A stretch of 13,661 bases of DNA from Bacteroidales bacterium. Its GTDB lineage: Bacteria > Bacteroidota > Bacteroidia > Bacteroidales > UBA7960. The stretch is taken from contig PWNY01000365.1 in NCBI GenBank assembly GCA_003557805.1, forward strand, positions 1 to 13,661, read 5' to 3'. This document shows positions 8,213 to 13,661 of this stretch, in pieces; positions within the stretch are counted from its first letter, which is position 1; every line of letters starts with the position of its first letter. The position numbers were made by a program, and so were the translations under genes. The notes under the pieces are model-generated. The model was not told where the DNA came from. It did no database searches and worked only from the letters and a program-made list of their open reading frames with translations.

Positions 8213-8835
8213 AGCAGATGGCTTTCTATTTCGATTCATCGGCCTGTTCAGGCTGCAAGACCTGCCAGGTTGCCTGCAAGGATAAATATGACCTGGCGGC
8301 CGGTGTTCTGTGGCGAAGAGTTTATGAGGTATGCGGGGGTGACTGGATTAGAAGGGGTAACGCCTGGCTGCCAAACATTATTTCTTACCATGTTTCACTG
8401 GCCTGCAACCACTGTGAGGAAGCGATCTGTATTGAAACCTGCCCGAATACCGCCATTGTCAAGGATGAAAAAGGCATAGTACTGATAGACCAGGACAGGT
8501 GCATGGGCTGCAGGTACTGCGAATGGAGCTGCCCTTACGGGGCCCTGCAGTTCGACAGCAACAACAGGGTCATGACAAAATGCACCTTCTGCGCCGATTA
8601 CATTGAAGAAGGAAAGGATCCTGCATGTATAACTGCCTGCCCCATGAGGGCAATGGATTACGGGGAACTTGAACAGCTCAGGGAAAAATACGGGAATAAC
8701 AGCGATATATATCCCCTGCCTGATTCAACATATACCGGACCGGCAATAGTTGTAACACCACATCGTGACTCCAGAATAGCCGGCAACCGTGAACTCAGGA
8801 TAATTAACAGGGAAGAAGTCAAACCAAATGAATAA
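8209..8835 (+). CDS. dmsB: DmsB-like four-cluster 4Fe-4S electron-transfer subunit
   Basis: The 208-residue protein has sixteen cysteines in four ferredoxin-type groups: 13/16/19/23 (CSGCKTCQVAC), 66/69/74/78 (CNHCEEAICIETC), 98/101/104/108 (CMGCRYCEWSC) and 125/128/140/144 (CTFC ... CITAC). This is the DmsB pattern for four 4Fe-4S clusters that pass electrons from the membrane anchor to the molybdenum subunit. All four groups are complete, so no cluster should be lost or changed to 3Fe-4S. It has no signal peptide of its own, in line with export as a complex on the Tat signal of DmsA. Its ATG overlaps the dmsA stop as ATGA, which points to translational coupling. One extra cysteine, Cys42, lies outside the motifs. 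Confidence 0.93.
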   Translation: MKQMAFYFDSSACSGCKTCQVACKDKYDLAAGVLWRRVYEVCGGDWIRRGNAWLPNIISYHVSLACNHCEEAICIETCPNTAIVKDEKGIVLIDQDRCMGCRYCEWSCPYGALQFDSNNRVMTKCTFCADYIEEGKDPACITACPMRAMDYGELEQLREKYGNNSDIYPLPDSTYTGPAIVVTPHRDSRIAGNRELRIINREEVKPNE

Positions 8836-8854
8836 CATTCAATCCTGAAATTAT

Positions 8855-9724
8855 ATGAACAGCAACGAATGGCCCCTGGTTTTCTTTACACTATTCTCAC
8901 AAATAAGCGTGGGGCTGATCCTGGGCGGATTTCTGCTGTGGGCAGGCATAAAAGCTCCCGGGTCATCCTCTTTTGACACCTTCAAGAAAGCCCTGTTGCT
9001 CACGGCTTTCATATCAATGGGAGTGGCATTGCTTATCTCCTTTCTGCATTTGTCATCACCTCTTCACTCGGTATATGCCCTCAGCAATATAGGCAGTTCC
9101 TGGCTAAGCAGGGAGATTATCCTGGCATCGCTATACCTTTTAAGCCTGGCAGTATGTTTTGCATCATTAAAGTACAACATACCCCACAAAGCCATTTTCG
9201 GTCACCTTTACACTGCATCTGCGTTTATTGGTATTATGCTTGTCTATGCCATGTCGAAGGTCTATATGATGCCAACCACCCCACTGTGGAACACTCCCGC
9301 CACCCCGGTTGCATTTTTCAATAGCGCTATATTACTGGGAGGGGCCGCACTGCTATTTATCCTGACAGTCAAAACCCCTTCAATGGGTCATTTAAATGAG
9401 GTGCAAAAAATGTTTTACCTTTTGTTCTATATGATAAGTGCAGGTGTATTTATCGGCCTTCTTAATATGCTGCTGCTGCAACCTGACTCCCTGGCTGTGG
9501 CCGGCAGCTTCGCTGCACCTGAAATACCCCGGGTATGGAGCATATCCCAGACTATATTTCTGCTCGCAGGATACTCTATCCTCTCGTGGTGGTTCGCTTT
9601 CAAACTTCCGCAATACCAGGGTAACGGAACACTGATAATCATAATAGCCATCACCTGCCTGTTGATCTCAGAACTTGCGGGCAGGTATCTGTTTTATGCA
9701 TCATATTACAGGGTAGGTATCTGA
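8855..9724 (+). CDS. dmsC: DmsC-like membrane anchor, menaquinol-oxidising subunit
   Basis: The 289-residue protein is hydrophobic throughout, with about eight transmembrane segments, close to the length of E. coli DmsC. Aligned from memory, several blocks agree with E. coli DmsC: the start (EWPLVFFTLFSQ), LHLSSPLHSVYALSNIGSSW, LSREI, and the C-terminal ELAGRYLFYA. His65 and Glu87, the two E. coli residues linked to menaquinol binding, fall at the same residue numbers here. It would oxidise quinol in the inner membrane and hand electrons to DmsB. It starts 19 bases after dmsB with no clear Shine-Dalgarno site; its stop lies three bases before the next gene. Confidence 0.9.
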   Translation: MNSNEWPLVFFTLFSQISVGLILGGFLLWAGIKAPGSSSFDTFKKALLLTAFISMGVALLISFLHLSSPLHSVYALSNIGSSWLSREIILASLYLLSLAVCFASLKYNIPHKAIFGHLYTASAFIGIMLVYAMSKVYMMPTTPLWNTPATPVAFFNSAILLGGAALLFILTVKTPSMGHLNEVQKMFYLLFYMISAGVFIGLLNMLLLQPDSLAVAGSFAAPEIPRVWSISQTIFLLAGYSILSWWFAFKLPQYQGNGTLIIIIAITCLLISELAGRYLFYASYYRVGI

Positions 9725-9727
9725 TAA

Positions 9728-11443
9728 ATGAATGACAGAGGAGACAAATGGTTAAAGGCTGCCGTGATTGGAAGCCTCTGGGGTGCATCTGAAATTGTGC
9801 TGGGAAGCTTTTTGCATAACCTCAGGGTTCCGTTTAGCGGCAACATACTGACAGCCATTGGCATAGTGCTGATGGTATCCGGCCACAGGCTCTGGCCGCA
9901 GGCCGGTATACTTATAAGGTCAGGCCTGGTATGCGCAGCACTTAAAACATTATCCCCCAGCCCGGTCATACTGGGCCCGATGCTGTCAATAGTTATGCAG
10001 GCCTCTTTAATGGAAACCGCCCTTTTTCTCAGCAGGGGCACAAAAGCCGGTTACCTAATAGGAGGCGGACTGGCAGTGATCTGGAACCTGCTTTACCGCA
10101 TACTTTCAAGTATTGTCCTTTACGGCAGTTCGCTCATTACTCTTTACCAGAACCTTATAGATCATTTTACAGGGCTTGCGGGCCTTGAAACACAAAATTA
10201 CTGGTGGCCTCTCCTGCTGTTGTGGGCCCTTTTCTTTTTGTGGGGCAGCATTGCAGGGGTCGCAGGCATATATATTTCAAACAGGGCAAAAAATGTGAAG
10301 CCATCCTTCAACTTTACACTTCCTGTAAAAGATCCTGCTTCCGGTAAAGACAAATTTATAGTCAGGTCCGGTATGTTAACCCGGATAAGACCTGTAATTG
10401 CTTTTGTATTGCTTCTCGCCGGGCTATACAGTATATCGGTATTTCCTTTAGGAATAACCATTGCAGTGACGGGAGTGTTGTTAATGGTACTCTATCTTTA
10501 CGAAAAAAGTATAATAAGCAGGCTGTTCAAAAAACGCGCTCTGTGGGTGGCCATGGCTATTATGCTGGTTCTCTCAGGTTTTTTCCTCGGCCAGCAGGCA
10601 GGGTTCAGTCTTGAGGGCTTTACGGGAGGTATAGAAATGGTCTTAAGGGCAATTTATGTGATTGGAGGCTTTGGCCTGATAAGCAGCGAACTGCAAAGGC
10701 CCGAAGTATCAGCGGTTATGAAGGGAAAAGCACTCTCCCCGCTAATGGACGCTGTAAGGGTTGCATTCCATACAACACCGGTCCTTATAGAAACCCTGCC
10801 ACAGGGCCGGGAATGGCGCAAACCGGCCAGGGTCCTTGCATCAATGGCGGGCAGCATGGAGCATTCCCTGGAACTGATGAAGCGGCAAAACAGGGTAAAC
10901 AGAAAGACCTTCATAATAAGTGGAAAGCAAGGTGAGGGCAAGACCACCCTGGCAAACAGGGTAAATAAGATACTAAAAGAAAGCAAAGTAATTACCGGAG
11001 GGATAATTGCACCTGCATACCGGATAAAGGGACACAGGGCAGGATATATGTTAGAGAGCGCGGGTGAAGCGGGTAAAAGCGTTCCGCTCTGCCATGAGTC
11101 AGATAATTTGAAGGAACATTTACCCGGGCGCTTTGTTTTCGATGAAAAAGGTATTGAATATGGAGAAGAGCTGCTCTCAGAAGCCGGCAGTAGAGACTGC
11201 GACCTTGTAATAATCGATGAGATCGGGCCGTATGAGCTAAAGGGAATGGGATGGGATAAGGCATTTGAAAAACTGCTTAATAGTTGCGGATGCAACCTTC
11301 TGATCGTGGTACGGGAGTCCCTGACAGATATAATAACAGACAGGTATGGGCTGCATAAGCCGGTAATCATAAAAGTTAGCGAATGCAGTGCAGAGCAGGC
11401 GGCAGAAATTATCAAAAAGGAAATTGGGAAAAGCGGTGTGTGA
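9728..11443 (+). CDS. ECF-transporter-like membrane protein fused to THEP1-type P-loop NTPase
   Basis: The 571-residue product has three parts. Residues 1 to about 186 form roughly six hydrophobic helices in a compact, glycine-rich arrangement like an ECF S component. Residues about 218-385 give four further helices, then a polar helical region with RPEVSAVM and LSPLMDAVRVAFHTTPVLIETLP. This resembles the EcfT/CbiQ layout, in which a similar stretch precedes the coupling helices. Residues 391-571 are a P-loop NTPase: Walker A GKQGEGKTT (399-407), a GGIIAPAYR block and GHRAGY, Walker B DLVIIDEIGPYEL (492-503) and VVRE near 527-530. That order fits the THEP1/NTPase_1 family rather than ABC ATPases, as I see no LSGGQ signature. 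A ribosome site (AGGGTAGG) lies in the end of dmsC. Position between dmsC and mobA suggests a role in molybdate or cofactor supply. The NTPase call is strong; the S and EcfT readings come from pattern only. Confidence 0.75.
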   Translation: MNDRGDKWLKAAVIGSLWGASEIVLGSFLHNLRVPFSGNILTAIGIVLMVSGHRLWPQAGILIRSGLVCAALKTLSPSPVILGPMLSIVMQASLMETALFLSRGTKAGYLIGGGLAVIWNLLYRILSSIVLYGSSLITLYQNLIDHFTGLAGLETQNYWWPLLLLWALFFLWGSIAGVAGIYISNRAKNVKPSFNFTLPVKDPASGKDKFIVRSGMLTRIRPVIAFVLLLAGLYSISVFPLGITIAVTGVLLMVLYLYEKSIISRLFKKRALWVAMAIMLVLSGFFLGQQAGFSLEGFTGGIEMVLRAIYVIGGFGLISSELQRPEVSAVMKGKALSPLMDAVRVAFHTTPVLIETLPQGREWRKPARVLASMAGSMEHSLELMKRQNRVNRKTFIISGKQGEGKTTLANRVNKILKESKVITGGIIAPAYRIKGHRAGYMLESAGEAGKSVPLCHESDNLKEHLPGRFVFDEKGIEYGEELLSEAGSRDCDLVIIDEIGPYELKGMGWDKAFEKLLNSCGCNLLIVVRESLTDIITDRYGLHKPVIIKVSECSAEQAAEIIKKEIGKSGV

Positions 11444-11461
11444 AAATGTAAGCCAGTTATT

Positions 11462-12049
11462 ATGAGAAACATAACCGGAGTAATATTGGCAGGTGGGAAA
11501 AGCAGCCGTTTTGGCCGGGACAAATGTCTCCATTACTATAAGGGCATACCCCTTTTTATGAACTCCCTGGAGATATTGAAAAAGGCTCTGACAACAGGAG
11601 ACAATGAAAGTTCATTGTCTATTATTGTAAGCACCAATAACTTATCCGCCTTCAGGGAATATAATATCAGGCCTGTAAGTGATATATACAAAAACACAGG
11701 GCCTCTTGCAGGCCTTCACTCGGCCCTCACTGCAGCTGCAACTGAAGCAATAGCGGTGATACCCTGCGACACACCATTTATCCATCCTGATCTTTATAAC
11801 TTTTTGCTGAAAAACTCAGGGGGGTTCGATGCCGTTATACCCACGCACGGAAAATATTCTGAACCACTTTGCGGAATATACCGCAAAAGCTGTTTGATAC
11901 AATTTGAGAAAGCAATCAGGGAGGGTCAGCTAAAGATACTTGATGCACTAAACCCTCTTAAGGTGAACTTTGCAGACACAAGGGGTGAGTGGTTCTACTC
12001 ACCTGATATGTTCCATAACATAAACAGGATAAGCGATATCCCGTCATAG
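11462..12049 (+). CDS. mobA: molybdenum cofactor guanylyltransferase MobA
   Basis: The 195-residue protein carries the nucleotidyltransferase motifs of MobA in order: LAGGKSSRFGRDK (9-21) for GTP binding, GPLAGL (80-85), PCDTPF (101-106) with metal-binding Asp103, EPLCGIY (134-140), and FHNIN (184-188) in place of the usual NxNTPED ending. MobA joins GMP from GTP to molybdopterin, giving the guanine-dinucleotide cofactor used by DMSO reductase-family enzymes. Its position as last gene of the dms run, 18 bases after the fusion gene, gives the reductase a local supply of its final cofactor step. MobA acts in the cytoplasm before Tat export of the loaded DmsA. The start lacks a clear Shine-Dalgarno site, but the motif begins only eight residues in, so the start is well placed. 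Confidence 0.92.
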   Translation: MRNITGVILAGGKSSRFGRDKCLHYYKGIPLFMNSLEILKKALTTGDNESSLSIIVSTNNLSAFREYNIRPVSDIYKNTGPLAGLHSALTAAATEAIAVIPCDTPFIHPDLYNFLLKNSGGFDAVIPTHGKYSEPLCGIYRKSCLIQFEKAIREGQLKILDALNPLKVNFADTRGEWFYSPDMFHNINRISDIPS

Positions 12050-12050
12050 A

Positions 12051-12947
12051 TCACAAACAGTCACTGTTAATTTCAAGCACATAGTCCTCTATTACCTCAA
12101 GCTCAGCTGCGGTTTCCCAGCCTGAAAAGCCCTTTATGTCATCATATGAGACCATCTCTTTAAAAGCCGAAAGGAACCCGGAGGCAACAGGCATATATGA
12201 CCAGTGCCACTTCTCCTCCTCATAGCCCCCCTGGCGGTTCTTTCCATGGGTGGTATAGGGTTGGCAAAAACCATATTCCGCTGCATTCTTAAGCAGCCAG
12301 TTATATACTTTTTTGCCCTGGCCAGACTCAAAATAGGCGTTCTGAAGGCTGTTAAGATCTATATCCGTACCCCAGTGATGCCTTGAAGTACCGGGCATCG
12401 CACTGAAGCGAAGTATTTCCCTGGCCCTTTCAACCGGATCAGCTATATCTGTTGCATATATCCCGCCAAACAGCTGCTGTCTCCCCTCCCATTTGTTTTC
12501 CCATATCCTCTTCTGGTGATTAAAATTGCGTGTAGCTGAAATTATCCAGAGTTCAACGCCATCCATCATTGCCGCCTCCCTCATCCTTACAAATGCCTTA
12601 TATGCTTCCTCGCGCATATACATACCTTCCCTTGAAGCATGTTCAGGAATTATCTTTACAAAGCCTGTGTCTCTTGCCGGCTCAATAAAACCGAGAAGCA
12701 TATCCCTGTCAATATTATATAGCATGGTTTCAGTAGGTTTTTGTAGATCAGCTTGCTGTCTTGTGTCATTAACATCGGTTTGTTTAGACAATTCAGAAAT
12801 ATCACTCTCAGTTGTTGTCCGGCTTTGGGGCATTACAGCCCTCCGGGCTGCCCTGTAACCCCTGGAGAAGATCAGCAGCAGGGCAAGCAGTATCAACAGG
12901 GCTATCAGCAGTGCCCTGTTCCATGACGGTTTTTTACTGTTTCGCAT
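12051..12947 (-). CDS. membrane-anchored M15 (VanY-type) D-alanyl-D-alanine carboxypeptidase
   Basis: From the ATG at 12947 the product has 298 residues. One N-terminal transmembrane helix (about 11-27) should anchor it with the catalytic part outside the cytoplasm. A low-complexity polar linker (about 40-75) follows, then the M15B domain. The zinc and catalytic residues are visible: Arg140 in SATRN, His190 and Asp197 in SRHHWGTDID (the SxHxxGxxxD pattern), and Glu245 with His248 in EKWHW. The family removes the terminal D-Ala from peptidoglycan stem peptides, so the role is cell-wall trimming; nothing nearby suggests vancomycin resistance. The frame opens further upstream at a TTG (13013), but the extra 22 residues would sit before the membrane helix, and the ATG is preferred. 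Its stop is one base from that of mobA on the other strand. Confidence 0.88.
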   Translation of the reverse strand: MRNSKKPSWNRALLIALLILLALLLIFSRGYRAARRAVMPQSRTTTESDISELSKQTDVNDTRQQADLQKPTETMLYNIDRDMLLGFIEPARDTGFVKIIPEHASREGMYMREEAYKAFVRMREAAMMDGVELWIISATRNFNHQKRIWENKWEGRQQLFGGIYATDIADPVERAREILRFSAMPGTSRHHWGTDIDLNSLQNAYFESGQGKKVYNWLLKNAAEYGFCQPYTTHGKNRQGGYEEEKWHWSYMPVASGFLSAFKEMVSYDDIKGFSGWETAAELEVIEDYVLEINSDCL

Positions 12948-13010
12948 TGTCCGTAACGGTTGTGTATGATAGCAATCGATGTTTTCGAGCTGCAAATCTG
13001 TCCGCAGGCA

Positions 13011-13018
13011 CAAACTTA
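13011..13018 (-). promoter_or_regulatory. candidate -7 box (TAAGTTTG) for the M15 peptidase gene
   Basis: The minus strand reads TAAGTTTG, a full match to TAnnTTTG, about 64 bases before the ATG at 12947. It would place the transcription start near 13004. That start would exclude initiation at the upstream TTG (13013). No TTG is seen at the -33 position. Confidence 0.4.
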
Positions 13019-13021
13019 ATG

Positions 13022-13059
13022 TAAGGTGAAGACCTTAAAATTATTGTTATCCCCACCTT
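13022..13059. repeat. AAGGT/ACCTT repeats next to the M15 promoter, candidate operator
   Basis: TAAGGT (13022-13027) and ACCTTA (13032-13037) form an inverted repeat with a 4-base centre. A further CACCTT (13054-13059) pairs equally well with AAGGTG (13023-13028) and repeats ACCTT 23 bases after the first copy. The cluster lies directly upstream of the -7 box, where a regulator would act. Confidence 0.3.
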
Positions 13060-13290
13060 GTATTATACACTATTAGCTAATGTAGTCTCTATTAACCGAC
13101 CTTTTCTCAAAAAGAGTTTTCGCCTTTTTCAAGTCAAGTGGGGAAGAGGTCTTATTTGATATTCTTCTTTCCTCATTTTCTTAATAGCAGTCAGTGTGCA
13201 TTGTGTGGTTTGTGAGAAAATTTCTGAATTATCCAGCTTAGAAACACTAAAGTTTCCTGGGGCTATTGTAGCAAACTACAGCATAGTGAG

Positions 13291-13661
13291 CTATTTAAGC
13301 CACTTGTCAAGCCAGTCAAAAAACTCTCTCTGCCAGAGCACTCCGTTCTGCGGCGTAAGAACCCAGTGGTTCTCTTCCGGGAAGAAGAGCAGCCGGCTCG
13401 GAATACCCTGCAGTTGTGCAGCATTAAAGGCCTGCAGTCCCTCCGCGTACGGAACACGGTAATCTTTACCGCCATGTATCACCATCATTGGCGTATCCCA
13501 CTTGTGCACCATAAGGTGTGGGGAGAAATCGTAGCTGTGAGGCCTGGGTCTTTCCCAGTAACCCCCTCCAATGTCATGATTTGCAAAAAACATCTCCTCG
13601 GTCGTGGCATACCAGCTTTCAAAATTGAAAAGGCCGCAATGTGAAATGAATGCACTGAAAC
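13291..13661 (-). CDS. S9 family peptidase (prolyl oligopeptidase type), C-terminal part
   Basis: The frame enters from the right edge and ends at the TAG at 13291-13293, giving about 123 residues of the alpha/beta-hydrolase C-terminus. The first residues visible (FISHCGLFNFESWYATTEEMF) continue upstream of the first ATG in the window, so that ATG is internal. The catalytic Asp is in HGGKDYRVP and the catalytic His in EENHWV, both in the spacing usual for dipeptidyl-peptidase or acylaminoacyl-peptidase-like S9 enzymes; the Ser is off the window. The family releases short peptides from the N-terminus of oligopeptides, often in the periplasm in Bacteroidota. Where relatives commonly have SHDG after the strand following the Ser, this copy reads SHCG, which may be simple variation. 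Confidence 0.87.
   Translation of the reverse strand, partial: FSAFISHCGLFNFESWYATTEEMFFANHDIGGGYWERPRPHSYDFSPHLMVHKWDTPMMVIHGGKDYRVPYAEGLQAFNAAQLQGIPSRLLFFPEENHWVLTPQNGVLWQREFFDWLDKWLK

Larger units (their letters stand above)
12948..13290. other. intergenic region between the S9 and M15 peptidase genes
   Basis: These 343 AT-rich bases hold no convincing gene. The left end carries the control signals of the M15 gene: the -7 box at 13011-13018 and the ACCTT/AAGGT repeats at 13022-13059. Near the end of the S9 gene a small hairpin, TGTAG/CTACA with a 4-base loop (13267-13280), has no T run after it on the minus strand. The frame at 13196-13462 on the plus strand mostly overlaps the S9 coding region and is taken as a shadow. 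Confidence 0.6.

Noticed and set aside
9728..11443. Fusion protein as a standard ABC transporter
   Set aside because: The P-loop domain has no LSGGQ signature and shows the GGII...GHRAGY and DEIGPYEL blocks of THEP1-type NTPases.
10654..11523. 289-codon open frame on the minus strand opposite the fusion gene
   Set aside because: It is the mirror of the NTPase half of the fusion gene, is rich in Ser, Pro and Leu with no motif, and runs into the mobA start.
12051..12947. Vancomycin-resistance VanY
   Set aside because: No other van gene or two-component system is present, and M15B carboxypeptidases are common cell-wall enzymes in Gram-negative bacteria.
12948..13013. TTG at 13013 as start of the M15 peptidase
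   Set aside because: The 22 added residues are polar and precede the membrane helix, and the TTG overlaps the predicted -7 box.
13267..13280. TGTAG/CTACA hairpin as terminator of the S9 gene
   Set aside because: The stem has five pairs and no T run follows it on the minus strand.

Overview
The window looks like chromosome of a Bacteroidota member, probably one that can respire anaerobically. This rests on short AT-rich leaders, mostly weak Shine-Dalgarno sites, TAnnTTTG-type -7 boxes upstream of several genes, and a set of secreted peptidases (M3 lipoprotein, tricorn-like S41, M28, S9) typical of that phylum. The assignment is an inference; no rRNA or other marker gene is present. No tRNA, rRNA, CRISPR array, insertion sequence or phage gene was seen.

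Layout. Positions 1-638 (minus) hold the start of an M3 peptidyl-dipeptidase lipoprotein, cut by the window edge. Positions 720-3962 (minus) hold a complete tricorn-like protease. A 265-bp divergent control region follows, with a perfect 16-bp palindrome just upstream of a -7 box. On the plus strand a tightly packed run of six genes covers 4228-12049: a secreted M28 metallopeptidase, a DmsA-type molybdopterin oxidoreductase with a Tat signal, its DmsB four-cluster ferredoxin subunit, a DmsC-type quinol-oxidising membrane anchor, a 571-residue membrane/NTPase fusion protein, and MobA. A membrane-anchored M15 (VanY-type) peptidase (12051-12947, minus) converges on mobA with one base between the stop codons. 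After a 343-bp intergenic stretch, the C-terminal end of an S9 peptidase (minus) runs off the right edge.

How the genes fit together. DmsABC should take electrons from menaquinol through the anchor and the iron-sulfur subunit to a molybdenum active site that reduces an S-oxide, N-oxide or similar acceptor outside the cytoplasm. MobA makes the guanine-dinucleotide form of the cofactor that this enzyme family needs. The flanking exported peptidases suggest peptide feeding, but a functional link to the reductase is not shown.

The most unusual item is the fusion protein at 9728-11443. Its N-terminal six-helix part resembles an ECF-transporter S component, its middle resembles an EcfT coupling protein, and its C-terminus is a THEP1-type P-loop NTPase instead of an ABC ATPase. 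Sitting between dmsC and mobA, it is a candidate single-polypeptide transporter or cofactor-handling protein for molybdenum metabolism.
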